Shown: positions 25,520 to 35,460, counted from the first letter of the stretch. The stretch is 64,000 bases of DNA from G963662265 sp963668545 (GCA_963668545.1 OY764868.1:3472001-3536000), one strand, 5' to 3'. A program made the numbers and translations. Notes: generated by a model from the letters alone, not told the origin.

Positions 25520-25749
25520 TTGAAAAATATTATACAGTAATTTTATTTGTTTGTCTTTAACAATAAAAGCAACTTGACTATTATTCTCTATGTAGTATCT
25601 TTTACAGGAAGAAAGATTATTTCTCTTATTTCATAAAAGTGTTTCATACATTTCAGATCTTTTTCTGACTGATTAGGAAAATTATCTGTATAAACCGGAG
25701 ACCTGATTATCTAAACAGAAACCGGAATATCATATTTTTGGAGAAAGAC

Positions 25750-25974
25750 ATGTTAAAAGAAAAGGTAGAAGCAGCTATTCAGGATGTCAGGCCGGGATTA
25801 CAGGCTGACGGAGGAGATATAGAACTTGTAAGTGTAGATGAAAGCGGAAAAGTTCTTGTAAAACTTAAAGGCGCATGCAACGGCTGCCCCATGGCACAGA
25901 TGACTCTCAAGCAGGGAGTAGAAAAATACCTTAAAAGTAAAATACCGGAAGTTTCTACTGTCGAATCAGTTTAA
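25750..25974 (+). CDS. NifU-like C-terminal domain protein (Fe-S scaffold)
   Basis: 74 aa from ATG 25750, with GGAGAAAG just upstream. The frame extends 12 nt farther to a TTG that is part of the ribosome site region. The single domain has RPGLQADGGDIELV followed by the cluster-binding pair in ACNGCPMAQMTLKQGVEKYL (CxxC). Proteins of this size act as scaffolds or carriers of Fe-S clusters (Nfu/NifU C-domain). It stands alone with its own terminator, opposite the par operon. Confidence 0.93.
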   Translation: MLKEKVEAAIQDVRPGLQADGGDIELVSVDESGKVLVKLKGACNGCPMAQMTLKQGVEKYLKSKIPEVSTVESV

Positions 25975-26020
25975 TTGCATTTACAACGGGACAGATTTAA
26001 AATCGATTTTTTTACAGATA

Positions 26021-26048
26021 AAACCGCCTTTACCTGGGCGGTTTTTTT
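26021..26048 (+). terminator. Terminator of the NifU-like gene
   Basis: AAACCGCC (26021-26028) pairs with GGCGGTTT (26037-26044), followed by more T to 26048. Confidence 0.92.
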
Positions 26049-26184
26049 AGAGAATTTCGAGAAAAATAAAATCATATTTCTTTTTATAAAATTTATGACT
26101 CTATGTGCCGTTAATATATGTAGTTTATTTTAATTTACTTTTCATTAACTGTATGGTTAAATATTATAAAAAACAGAGTACTAT

Positions 26185-27234
26185 ATGAATAAAAACATAA
26201 AGCTTACTGAAGAGCAGAGTAATTTTAAAAAATTGCTTCTTGATTTGCCCAAAACTGAAATACATCTCCATCTTGAGGGAATCGCTTCAGAAAACACGAT
26301 ATGGTCTCTGATGAATAAAAACAACATATCCCACCCCGATATCGAGACAAAAGAAGATCTTGAAAGAAAATTCAACGTTGCCAATCTGGATGAATTTATT
26401 GATCTCTTTATAAATGTAATACAAAGCAGTTTTACTCAGGAAGAAGATATAAAACACCTGATAGATGATGCTGCTAATTATCTCGAAGAAAACAACATTG
26501 TATATGCTGAAATATTTTTTGCTCCATCCAAATTTGTTTCCATGGGATTTGATTTCGGGAAAATAATAAAGATACTTGAAAAAGGGGCCATAGACATAAG
26601 CAGCAGATACAACAGGGAAATCCGGTATATAATTGATGTATCAAGAAGTTTCGGCCCGGAAAACGCAATGAACAACCTGGACCTGACAATCAAATACAGA
26701 TCTCCATATATTATTGGAATAGGCCTGGGAGGTGCGGAAAGCAAGGGTCCGGCTGAAGAATATAAAGAGGTTTTTGAAAAAGCAATTAAAAACGGATTTC
26801 ATGTCGTTGCCCATGCAGGAGAGGATGTGGGGCCGGAATCTGTATGGAATACACTGAAACATCTCAAGGCAGAAAGAATCGGGCACGGTATCAGCTCTAT
26901 TCAGGACGATAAACTTATGGACCACCTGAGAGACAAACAGATACCGCTTGAAATCTGTCCGACAAGTAACCTCTTCACAAAAAAATATGTGCACAAAATT
27001 GAGGAACACCCTGTAAAGGAATTTTTCAAAAGAAAAATGAATGTCACAATCAATACAGATGATCCGACTCTTTTCTCCATCAACCTTATAGATGAATATA
27101 TGAATCTTTATCTGAACAGTATTTTTACAGAAAAAGAAATATTGAATCTAATAAAAAACAATATTTATTCAACATTTCTTCCGAAACAGAAAAAAGAAGA
27201 AATCTGGAATAAATGCCTTGATATAATTAAATAA
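26185..27234 (+). CDS. add: Adenosine deaminase
   Basis: 349 aa. Zinc and substrate residues are all visible: HLHLEG near residue 28, GIGLGGAESKGP, VVAHAGEDVGPESVW (HAGE), ERIGHGISS (HG), EICPTSNLF (SN) and TINTDDPTLFS (DDP). It converts adenosine to inosine. With ahcY (releases adenosine) and a PfkB-family kinase possibly acting on adenosine at 49.7 kb, it may be one of two outlets for methyl-cycle adenosine. It starts at ATG 26185, with no close upstream Shine-Dalgarno beyond a weak purine run. Confidence 0.94.
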   Translation: MNKNIKLTEEQSNFKKLLLDLPKTEIHLHLEGIASENTIWSLMNKNNISHPDIETKEDLERKFNVANLDEFIDLFINVIQSSFTQEEDIKHLIDDAANYLEENNIVYAEIFFAPSKFVSMGFDFGKIIKILEKGAIDISSRYNREIRYIIDVSRSFGPENAMNNLDLTIKYRSPYIIGIGLGGAESKGPAEEYKEVFEKAIKNGFHVVAHAGEDVGPESVWNTLKHLKAERIGHGISSIQDDKLMDHLRDKQIPLEICPTSNLFTKKYVHKIEEHPVKEFFKRKMNVTINTDDPTLFSINLIDEYMNLYLNSIFTEKEILNLIKNNIYSTFLPKQKKEEIWNKCLDIIK

Positions 27235-27337
27235 TTTATTCACACAGAAAAACAGATTTATTTATATTATCAATATTTATATAAAAACCGCCTACAGATT
27301 ATTTAATAATTAAAAATCACAAAAATAAAATCTGTAA

Positions 27338-27353
27338 TGTTTCACGTGAAACA
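27338..27353. other. parS site 1
   Basis: A perfect copy of the 16-bp palindrome TGTTTCACGTGAAACA, the canonical bacterial parS bound by ParB. It lies between add and the gyrA terminator, about 5 kb from oriC. Confidence 0.97.
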
Positions 27354-27414
27354 ATGCTGTTGTTTAATTTTGCTTAAAGCTGTCTTTTTAAATATATTTT
27401 TACCCCCCTGTACA

Positions 27415-27446
27415 CAAAAAAAGAGGTGTTCAGACAACACCTCTTT
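27415..27446 (-). terminator. Terminator of gyrA
   Basis: AAGAGGTGTT (27421-27430) and AACACCTCTT (27436-27445) form a perfect 10-bp stem with a 5-nt loop. A run of A on the plus strand gives the U tract in the leftward direction. Confidence 0.93.
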
Positions 27447-27452
27447 GATGAA

Positions 27453-27468
27453 TGTTTCACGTGAAACA
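27453..27468. other. parS site 2
   Basis: A second perfect TGTTTCACGTGAAACA, 115 bp from the first. It lies within the gyrA 3' untranslated region, between the stop at 27479 and the terminator. Confidence 0.97.
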
Positions 27469-27478
27469 ATTGTTTATT

Positions 27479-29914
27479 TTATTCTTCGTCTTCTTTCTTG
27501 ATTTTTGCAATACTTATAAGAAAATCCGGTTTTACTATATTCAGGATTCTTACTCCGGAAGCATTTTTTCCCTGCTGGGAAATTGTTTCAACATCCAGTT
27601 TTATTGTACTGCCGAGAGAAGAAATACACATAAGCTCATCATTGTCACAGACATTGAGTACACCGATTATTTCACCGGTTTTATCACCGGTTTTATAGGC
27701 AATCTGCCCCTTTGTTCTTGTTCCATGCGGCTGGAAAAGCTGATAATCAATTCTCTTTCCGTAACCATACTCTGTTACAATAAGGATTTTTTCTTCCTCG
27801 TTTATTGAAAGTACTCCTGCAACTTCATCATCAGACCTCAGCTTCATACCTGTAACACCTTTTGATGTACGGCCGGAAGCCCTTATATTGCTTTCGTTGT
27901 ACCTTAAAGCATTTCCCTTTTTGGAAATTATAACAATATCATCTTCCCCGTTTGTAATTATTGCATTGGAAAGTCTGTCACCTTCTTTAAGCGCTATAGC
28001 CCTTATGCCTCTTGTCTTGGCATTGATAAATGAATCAAGGGTTACTTTTTTTACAAGACCGCTCACTGTTCCCATGAAAAGGAATTTATCATCATTAAAT
28101 TCATTAAGAGACATTACTGCTGTTATATCTTCATTCGGAGAAATTGCAAAAAGAGTTCTTACAAGTGTTCCCCTTGAGCTTTTTGAAGCCTCAGGAATCT
28201 CGTGAACCTTCAGCCAGAAAGCTTTTCCTTCACTTGTAATAAAAAGAATAATATCATGAGTTGAAGCAACAAAAAGGTGTTCTACAAAATCCTCGTTTTT
28301 GAGCTTTGCTGAAGAGGAGCCTTTCCCCCCCCGACCCTGGTTTTTGTATGACGATACAGGGATTCTCTTTATAAAGCCCTTGTTTGAAAGAAGAACAACC
28401 ATATCTTCTTTCTGTATCATATCTTCAATATTTATTTCCTCAACTTCATCAGGAATTATATCTGTATTTCTCTCACCGCCGTATTTTTCCCCTATTTTAA
28501 GTGTTTCCTCTTTTATAAGGGCATAAATCTTTTCCTCATGGGCAAGAAGATCTTTGCAGTAGGCAATAAATGCAAGTACTTCTTCAAGTTCATCCATTAT
28601 TTTCTGTGTTTCCAGACTGGTTATTTTCTGGAGCCTCATATCAAGGATTGCCTGTGCCTGTCTTTCTGAAAAATCAAATCTTTTAATAAGTGAAGATCTT
28701 GCTTCATCAACACTTTTGGATTCCTTGATAATCTTTATTACTTCATCAATATTTTCAAGAGCTATCTTAAGACCCATGAGAATGTGGGCCCGTTCTTCCG
28801 CTTTTCTGAGGTCAAACAGTGTTCTTCTTGTAATAACCTCTTTTCTGTGTCCAATAAATATAGTCAGCTGCTCCTTGAGAGGAAGCAGTTTAGGCATTCC
28901 GTTTACAAGAGCAAGGTTATTTACATTGAAATTCTGCTGAAGACTTGTGTGGGAAAACAGCTGATTAAGGATGACTTTAGGAATTACACCCCTCTTGAGC
29001 TCAATAACAATCCTCATACCGTCACGGTCAGATTCATCTCTAAGGTCGCTTATACCTTCTATTTTCCTGTTTTTTACAAGTTCAGCTATTTTTATAATCA
29101 GATTGCTCTTATTTACCATATAAGGAATTTCAGAAACAATAATCCTGTCTTTGCCTGATTTGGTTGTTTCAAGCGTAAACTTGGATCTTACTGTGATTTT
29201 TCCCCTTCCGGTTGTAAAAGCATCTTTTATACCCTTTTTACCAAAGATAATCCCCCCTGTAGGAAAATCAGGCCCTGTAATATGGGACATGAGTTCTTTA
29301 AGGGTTATTTCGGGATTATCAATTACTGCTGCCACAGCATTGCAGACTTCTGTAAGGTTATGGGGCGCCATATTGGTTGCCATACCTACAGCAATACCGC
29401 TGGCTCCATTGAGAAGAAGGTTGGGAAGCGCTGTTGGAAGAACAAGCGGTTCTTTCATGGAATCATCATAGTTCGGTCCGAAATCAACAGTTTCCTTTTT
29501 TATATCCCTTAAAATTTCTTCCGTGATTTTTTCCATTTTGGCTTCGGTATATCGCATGGCAGCAGGAGGATCACCATCTACAGACCCGAAGTTACCCTGT
29601 CCCTTTACAAGTGGATATCTCATGGAGAAATCCTGGGCAAGCCTTACAAGAGCATCATAAATTGACTGGTCTCCATGCGGATGATATTTACCAAGTACAT
29701 CACCGACAATTCTACCGCACTTTTTATAGTCTCTCTCATAATGAAGTCCCATTTCATTCATTGCATAGAGTATTCTCCTGTGAACCGGTTTGAGACCGTC
29801 CCTTGCATCAGGAAGCGCCCTGCTTACAATAACACTCATTGCATAGGTTAAATAGGAATCTCGCATTTCATCTTCAACTGAAACAGGAATCACCCTGCCT
29901 GTAATATCACTCAA
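27479..29914 (-). CDS. gyrA: DNA gyrase subunit A
   Basis: 811 aa. It starts at TTG 29914 with GGAG upstream. The breakage-reunion domain has RALPDARDGLKPVHRRILYAM, the region KYHPHGDQSIYDALVRLAQ and the catalytic tyrosine in AAMRYTEAKM. The C-terminal beta-pinwheel repeats include the GyrA box QGRGGKGSSS. At the position equivalent to E. coli Ser83 the residue is Q83, while D87 is present. It introduces negative supercoils with GyrB. It follows gyrB by 56 bp on the leftward strand, so the pair is likely co-transcribed, ending at the terminator that lies between the two parS sites. Confidence 0.97.
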   Translation of the reverse strand: MSDITGRVIPVSVEDEMRDSYLTYAMSVIVSRALPDARDGLKPVHRRILYAMNEMGLHYERDYKKCGRIVGDVLGKYHPHGDQSIYDALVRLAQDFSMRYPLVKGQGNFGSVDGDPPAAMRYTEAKMEKITEEILRDIKKETVDFGPNYDDSMKEPLVLPTALPNLLLNGASGIAVGMATNMAPHNLTEVCNAVAAVIDNPEITLKELMSHITGPDFPTGGIIFGKKGIKDAFTTGRGKITVRSKFTLETTKSGKDRIIVSEIPYMVNKSNLIIKIAELVKNRKIEGISDLRDESDRDGMRIVIELKRGVIPKVILNQLFSHTSLQQNFNVNNLALVNGMPKLLPLKEQLTIFIGHRKEVITRRTLFDLRKAEERAHILMGLKIALENIDEVIKIIKESKSVDEARSSLIKRFDFSERQAQAILDMRLQKITSLETQKIMDELEEVLAFIAYCKDLLAHEEKIYALIKEETLKIGEKYGGERNTDIIPDEVEEINIEDMIQKEDMVVLLSNKGFIKRIPVSSYKNQGRGGKGSSSAKLKNEDFVEHLFVASTHDIILFITSEGKAFWLKVHEIPEASKSSRGTLVRTLFAISPNEDITAVMSLNEFNDDKFLFMGTVSGLVKKVTLDSFINAKTRGIRAIALKEGDRLSNAIITNGEDDIVIISKKGNALRYNESNIRASGRTSKGVTGMKLRSDDEVAGVLSINEEEKILIVTEYGYGKRIDYQLFQPHGTRTKGQIAYKTGDKTGEIIGVLNVCDNDELMCISSLGSTIKLDVETISQQGKNASGVRILNIVKPDFLISIAKIKKEDEE

Positions 29915-29970
29915 AATATGCTCCTGCTTTTAGTAATGATATTTATTACTGATAATATATAATTCATTTC

Positions 29971-31890
29971 TCATACATCCAGATTGGTAACAGAAAGAGC
30001 ATTGTCCTCAATGAATTTTCTTCTGGGCTCAACCTGTTCTCCCATAAGTGTTGTAAAGATTTCATCTGCATCAACATAATCTTCCAGTTTTATCCGGATA
30101 ATACTTCTTGTTTCCGGGTTCATTGTTGTTTCCCACAGCTGATCAGGGTTCATTTCACCAAGACCTTTATATCTCTGAACACTTATTTTTCTCTCATCAA
30201 CATTAAGTTCTTCTCCGAATTCCTTCAGAATTTCGTTTTTCCCTTCCTCGTTATAGGTGTATTTCACATTCTTTCCGTAGCTAACCTTGTAAAGAGGAGG
30301 CATAGCTATATATATATGCCCTTTCTCAACCAGATCTCTCATATACCTGAAAAAGAAGGTAAGAAGAAGTGTCCTGATATGGGAACCATCAACATCAGCA
30401 TCCGCCATAATAATCACTTTATGGTATCTCAGTTTGCTTAAATCAAAATCATTTCCTACACTTGTTCCTAGTGTATTTATTACCGGGAGCAGTTTCTCGT
30501 TTGAAACTACCTTGTCAATCCTGGTTTTTTCCACATTAAGCATTTTTCCCCAGAGTGGGAGGATGGCCTGAAAACGTCTGTCCCTTCCCTGCTTTGCACT
30601 ACCCCCCGCAGAGTCACCCTCTACTATGTATACTTCGCAGAGCTCCGGGTTTTTTTCAGAACAGTCAGCAAGTTTCCCGGGCATACTTGTGCTTTCAAGG
30701 AAATTCTTTCTTCTTGTCAGCTCCCTGGCTTTCCTTGCTGCTATTCTGGCCCTTGCCGCATTAACAGTTTTATCCAGTATTTTTTCTATTGTCTGGGGAT
30801 GTTCCTCAAAATACGCAGTAAGCTCTTCATTTACAAGAGATTCTACAATTCCCTTTACATCAGAATTGCCCAGCTTCCCTTTTGTCTGTCCTTCAAACTG
30901 AGGTTCTGGTATTTTTATGGAAATAACACCTGTAAGCCCTTCCCTGACATCTTCACCGGAAAGATTTTCATCCATTTTTTTGGAAAATTTTGACTTTTTA
31001 AGGAAATCATTAAAAACCCTTGTTAACGCTGCCTTTAAACCCGCAAGATGGGTACCGCCTTCCCTTGTATTAATATTATTGACAAAAGAAAATATATTCT
31101 CTGTATAACCTTCATTATATTCAAGAGCGACCTCTATCTCGGAATCATCTTTCAGTCCCTCTATGTAAATAGGTTCCTTGTGAATAGGGTTTTTATTCTT
31201 GTTGAGATAGCTTACAAAAGACTTTACCCCTCCCTCAAAATGAAAGTTATGCTCCTTGGGAGTTGGAAGTCTTGAATCAATGATATTTATTTTTATGGAT
31301 TTATTAAGAAAAGCCAGTTCCCTTAATCTGTTTGAAAGAGTATCAAAACTGAAAACAAGAGAATCAAAGATTTCACTGTCAGGATAAAATCTTATTTCTG
31401 TTCCGTTCCTGTCTGTCTCTCCGGTTATTTTAACCTCGCCATCAGGAACACCAATTTTATAACTCTGATGATATATTTTCCCGTTTTTATGAACATCTAC
31501 ATGACACCATTCACATAGTGCATTTACAACAGAAGCTCCAACACCATGAAGCCCTCCTGAGACTTTATAGCTTCCCTTGTTGAATTTACCCCCTGCATGA
31601 AGTTTGGTCATTACTACTTCAAGTGCACTGATATTTTCAACCGGGTGTATATCCACAGGAATACCCCGCCCGTTATCAGAGACCTTTATAACATTTCCTT
31701 TTTCAATCTCTACATTGATTTCATCACAGAAACCTGCCAGAGCCTCGTCAATACTGTTGTCAACAATTTCATATACAAGGTGGTGAAGCCCGTCCGGTCC
31801 TGTTGATCCAATATACATTCCCGGTCGTTTCCGAACAGCTTCAAGACCTTTGAGCACCTGTATACTTTGAGCTGAGTACTTTTCTTCCAT
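29971..31890 (-). CDS. gyrB: DNA gyrase subunit B
   Basis: 639 aa. The GHKL ATPase has RPGMYIGSTGPDGLHHLVYEIVDN-type N-terminal motifs (residues 19-42), SDNGRGIPVD and GGLHGVGASVVNAL. The TOPRIM domain has VEGDSAGGSAKQGRDR, LPLWGKMLNVEKT and MADADVDGSHIRTLLLTF, and the C-terminus is YKGLGEMNPDQLWETTM. It is the ATPase subunit of gyrase. Divergent from dnaA across the origin region, an arrangement that puts gyrase genes on the leftward leading strand. Confidence 0.98.
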   Translation of the reverse strand: MEEKYSAQSIQVLKGLEAVRKRPGMYIGSTGPDGLHHLVYEIVDNSIDEALAGFCDEINVEIEKGNVIKVSDNGRGIPVDIHPVENISALEVVMTKLHAGGKFNKGSYKVSGGLHGVGASVVNALCEWCHVDVHKNGKIYHQSYKIGVPDGEVKITGETDRNGTEIRFYPDSEIFDSLVFSFDTLSNRLRELAFLNKSIKINIIDSRLPTPKEHNFHFEGGVKSFVSYLNKNKNPIHKEPIYIEGLKDDSEIEVALEYNEGYTENIFSFVNNINTREGGTHLAGLKAALTRVFNDFLKKSKFSKKMDENLSGEDVREGLTGVISIKIPEPQFEGQTKGKLGNSDVKGIVESLVNEELTAYFEEHPQTIEKILDKTVNAARARIAARKARELTRRKNFLESTSMPGKLADCSEKNPELCEVYIVEGDSAGGSAKQGRDRRFQAILPLWGKMLNVEKTRIDKVVSNEKLLPVINTLGTSVGNDFDLSKLRYHKVIIMADADVDGSHIRTLLLTFFFRYMRDLVEKGHIYIAMPPLYKVSYGKNVKYTYNEEGKNEILKEFGEELNVDERKISVQRYKGLGEMNPDQLWETTMNPETRSIIRIKLEDYVDADEIFTTLMGEQVEPRRKFIEDNALSVTNLDV

Positions 31891-32547
31891 AGTTTGTTTA
31901 CCTGATAAAAAATTTGCAGATACCTAAGTTAAAGTATGTACTTCTAATTAATAATTCTCAGTTCAGAATAAAATAACTGAATTGCATAGAAATTCATACG
32001 GAATATCCCATATACTCCAGATTTTCTGATTATTGTTCATAATGTTTTGTTTTATCTGTTTTTCTAAATAAAAATGACATACATTACCGGTATCCGGTTT
32101 GTTTCTGTTAATAAAATATCACAGAAACCTGGAAAATTATATAATATTAAAAACCCTCAAACCAACCCCTGTCATAGAATCAGTATTCAGATTTCTGATA
32201 TCAAATACTGCAAAAGTATATATTTTTATCTTGCAAATAGCAACTCTTTGATTTAAACTTTACCAGTCCCTGAGTACCAGTGACAGAGTATATATATTGC
32301 TTTAATATACCCTGTTAATAACTTGTGGATAAATTAATAAAAACTTATTGTATATTGTTTTTTTTTTATATAATATAAATTCTGCATTTGACACTTACCT
32401 GTTTTTTTTGATTATTACTTGTAATACAAAGAGTTATTTGATTTGAAACAAATTTTAGCACGCATTATGAAAAAAAATTTTCGCTTTTTCACATATACTT
32501 GAATATTTTATTTGTGGATAAACTGTTAATAACTTACGGAGAAATAT
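31891..32547. other. Replication origin region, upstream part (oriC)
   Basis: A 657-bp very AT-rich gap between divergent gyrB and dnaA. It contains two perfect DnaA boxes, TGTGGATAA at 32324-32332 and 32513-32521. A 13-bp sequence CTGTTAATAACTT occurs twice, at 32312-32324 and 32523-32535, touching or nearly touching each box. T-rich tracts lie between (32355-32375, 32401-32410). A TTGACA at 32388 may be part of the dnaA promoter. Gene orientation flips here. A 60-codon open frame at 32074-32256 has no sign of being a gene. Confidence 0.85.
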
Positions 32548-33921
32548 ATGGAATCTTGGAATTATGAAGTATTCTGGAAGGAAACAGAAAACATAATTAA
32601 AAATTCATTATCAAAAGAAGAATACTCAATGTGGTTTAATAATATAGGTTATTCCTCTTCTTCTGAGAAGAAATTAATTTTATCAGTTCCTTCCAATTTT
32701 TTCATGGACCAGATAAAACAGCGTTATCTTTCAAGAATAACAGAAATTCTTGAAGAACTGTCAGGAAGCAGCATATCTGTATCATTTGAAGTTACAAAAA
32801 AAACCGCAAAAAACGCGATAAAAGCTGAAAATACTCTTATATCAGAAAAAAATGATACTCTCAAAAAAATTACAGATAATATTTCAAAAAGGAATCATCC
32901 TGATCTGAGAGAGGATTATACCTTTGATAACTTTATAATAGGTGAAAATAATTCATTTGCGGCAAACGCAGCCCTTGCAATAGCAAATAATCCTGGAAGA
33001 GCATATAACCCTTTTCTTATATATGGCGGAGTAGGTCTTGGAAAAACCCATCTTCTGCAGGCTATTGGCCATTCAATATACAGCAAAGATGATATGAATA
33101 AAAAAATAGTATTTGTTACTGCAGAAACTTTTACAAATGAGTTTGTAAACTCACTTCACAAGAAAAATACAAATTATTTTAAAAACAAATACAGGTCTGT
33201 AGATCTTCTTCTTATAGACGATATACATTTCTTTCAGAACAAGGAGGGACTTCAGGAAGAGCTTTTTCATACATTCAATGCACTCTACGGTTCAAAGAAA
33301 CAGATGGTTTTCACATGCGACCGGCCTGTATCAGAACTTAAAAATATTACAGACAGAATGAAAAGCAGGTTTGAAATGGGTCTGAATGTAGACCTTAAAC
33401 CGCCTAATTATGAAACAAGATTCGCCATATTAAAGAAGAAAGTAGAATCAATGGATACATCCATATCTGATGATATAATTGAACTTATTGCACAGAATGT
33501 TACTTCTAACGTTAGAGATATTGAATCAGCTCTTACCAAACTTGTTGCATATGCTGAACTTGTAAATAAAAAGCTGACAAAGGAAATTGCCCAGCAGCAG
33601 CTTGTTGATGTTTTTTCCAATTTCAAGCATTCAAATGTATCTGTTGATATTATTCAGAAAAGGGTTGCTGAATATTTCAACCTTTCACATATTGATCTTA
33701 AAGGAAGAAAAAGAACAAAAGCTATAGCATTTCCAAGACAGATAGCTATGTATATTGCAAGGGAGCTTACAGAATATTCTACAACTGAAATCGGATCAGA
33801 ATTCGGAGGCAGAGACCATACAACTGTTATGCATGCAATACAAAAAATTGAGGGAAGTCTTAAATCAGATCCAACACTTGAACCAATAATTCATAATATA
33901 ATAAGACTTGTAAAAGAATAA
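32548..33921 (+). CDS. dnaA: Chromosomal replication initiator DnaA
   Basis: 457 aa. Domain I is about residues 1-80 and a variable linker runs to about 125. The AAA+ domain starts at YTFDNFIIGENNSFA with Walker A GGVGLGKTHLLQAIG, Walker B LLLIDDIHF and sensor regions. Domain IV carries the box-recognition motif GGRDHTTVMHAIQKI. It binds DnaA boxes and opens oriC. Translation starts at ATG 32548, 26 bp after the second DnaA box, which suggests autoregulation. Confidence 0.98.
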   Translation: MESWNYEVFWKETENIIKNSLSKEEYSMWFNNIGYSSSSEKKLILSVPSNFFMDQIKQRYLSRITEILEELSGSSISVSFEVTKKTAKNAIKAENTLISEKNDTLKKITDNISKRNHPDLREDYTFDNFIIGENNSFAANAALAIANNPGRAYNPFLIYGGVGLGKTHLLQAIGHSIYSKDDMNKKIVFVTAETFTNEFVNSLHKKNTNYFKNKYRSVDLLLIDDIHFFQNKEGLQEELFHTFNALYGSKKQMVFTCDRPVSELKNITDRMKSRFEMGLNVDLKPPNYETRFAILKKKVESMDTSISDDIIELIAQNVTSNVRDIESALTKLVAYAELVNKKLTKEIAQQQLVDVFSNFKHSNVSVDIIQKRVAEYFNLSHIDLKGRKRTKAIAFPRQIAMYIARELTEYSTTEIGSEFGGRDHTTVMHAIQKIEGSLKSDPTLEPIIHNIIRLVKE

Positions 33922-34303
33922 TTAACTTAAAAAGTTATTAACATCTGTTGATAAACTTATTATAAAATATAAAAAATATATGTTAATAATATTAAGAAGT
34001 ATTGTTATAAATAATTATTATTGTTGATAAGTCTGATAAATTGTGCAAAAACGTCCTGATTTATCAACATATGTAAATACAGTTAATATAAGCAAATAAC
34101 ACTGTTATACACATATTGGCTGTACTTATTATTATAATTATTAAATTTATTAATTAATAATATTAGTAATAATGATATAAATAACTTAATATCTTTAAAA
34201 CTAAAATATTACTTTTGTATATAAAAATTATGCAAGGAGCAGGTATATTTTATGTATTATATACTGTATATTAAACCTGCATTGCGAATAACAGGAGAAA
34301 ATA
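33922..34303. other. dnaA-dnaN spacer with DnaA-box variants (probable second half of oriC)
   Basis: 382 bp, almost entirely A/T. DnaA-box-like sites are TGTTGATAA at 33946-33954 and 34022-34030, its complement TTATCAACA at 34061-34069, and TTATACACA at 34105-34113. Together with the upstream boxes this gives a two-part origin flanking dnaA, as in Bacillus. The dnaN promoter must also be here; several TATAAT-like stretches exist but none is clearly the right one. Confidence 0.7.
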
Positions 34304-35404
34304 ATGAAGTTTACATGCAGTAAGAACGCTATATTGAATGAGATAGCTATAGCTCAGGATATAATTTCTTCTAAAAATTCACTTTCCATACTTTCTAATG
34401 TTCTTCTTGAAGCTGATGACAACTATCTGATAATAAAAGCTACAGATCTTAAAGTGGGCTTTGAAACAAAAATTCCTGTATCTGTTGAAACATCAGGAAG
34501 TACAACTGTTTTCTGTGATAAATTTCTTGGAATACTAAGGTCTCTTCCTGATGGAGATATTATATTTTCCCTTGATAACCAGAGACTTGAAATTAAATCA
34601 TCTGATAATAAAATAGATTTTCAGCTAAAAATAATTGATTCAGATAAATTTCCTGAACTCAAGAATGTTTCTGATGATATGTTTTTCAATATATCTCAGA
34701 ATGAATTCATGGAGATGATAAATCATACTATATTTGCAGTTTCTGATGATGAAACAAGATATTTTATGAATGGTGTATATCTTGAGGAAAGTGAAGGTAA
34801 ACTTACAATGGTTGCGACAGATGGAAGAAGACTTTCTTCTGTTAAAAAAGACTACGAGTTCAGTTCTGAATCTTTTAAAGGTATTATAATACCTGTGAAA
34901 ATACTTAACCTGATTAGAAAACTTGCTTCAGGGGAAGGGGAGTTTTCAATTGCAGTATCAGATCAGAGCTTTTTTGTCCGGTTTGACAACAACAAGATAT
35001 ATTCAAACCTCATAGATGGTCAGTTTCCAAATTATCAGAGGGTAATTCCAGATAATCAGGATTATATAGCTATAATAAACAAGAATGATTTTCTTTCAGC
35101 TTTAAAAAGAGTATCAATACTTGCTGAACAGAAATCAAAAAGAGTTTATATAAATTTCACTGAAGGAAATATTGAGATATTTACAGAGGAAACTGAAATC
35201 GGAGTAGCCAGGGAATTTATAAATTGCGAATATGAAGGACCTGAAATATCAATTGCTGTTAATTATATGTATCTTCTGGAACCTGTCAGGGTAATGGATG
35301 AAGATGATGTTGCTGTTAAGTTTACTGATTCCGGTAAGGCTCTTACTATAAATTCTGTTCCGGAAAAAGACTATTTTCATATTGTCATGCCGATGCAGAT
35401 ATAA
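34304..35404 (+). CDS. dnaN: DNA polymerase III beta subunit (sliding clamp)
   Basis: 366 aa with the three-fold clamp architecture. The N-terminus is MKFTCSKNAILNEIAIAQ, then a typical VATDGRRLS motif in the second domain, and the C-terminal IVMPMQI contributing to the partner-binding pocket. It clamps the polymerase to DNA and also serves repair and DnaA inactivation. It is in the conserved dnaA-dnaN-recF order, with a terminator directly after it. Confidence 0.97.
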   Translation: MKFTCSKNAILNEIAIAQDIISSKNSLSILSNVLLEADDNYLIIKATDLKVGFETKIPVSVETSGSTTVFCDKFLGILRSLPDGDIIFSLDNQRLEIKSSDNKIDFQLKIIDSDKFPELKNVSDDMFFNISQNEFMEMINHTIFAVSDDETRYFMNGVYLEESEGKLTMVATDGRRLSSVKKDYEFSSESFKGIIIPVKILNLIRKLASGEGEFSIAVSDQSFFVRFDNNKIYSNLIDGQFPNYQRVIPDNQDYIAIINKNDFLSALKRVSILAEQKSKRVYINFTEGNIEIFTEETEIGVAREFINCEYEGPEISIAVNYMYLLEPVRVMDEDDVAVKFTDSGKALTINSVPEKDYFHIVMPMQI

Positions 35405-35422
35405 TTATTTATATATGATAAT

Positions 35423-35460
35423 CCTGTGGTCCTGATGTCTGTATGATCACAGGTTTTTTT
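35423..35460 (+). terminator. Terminator of dnaN
   Basis: CCTGTGGTC (35423-35431) pairs with GATCACAGG (35445-35453), with one wobble pair, then T7. Confidence 0.9.

Noticed and set aside
32074..32256. 60-codon open frame between gyrB and dnaA
   Set aside because: It lies in the origin region and has no ribosome site and no recognisable protein pattern.
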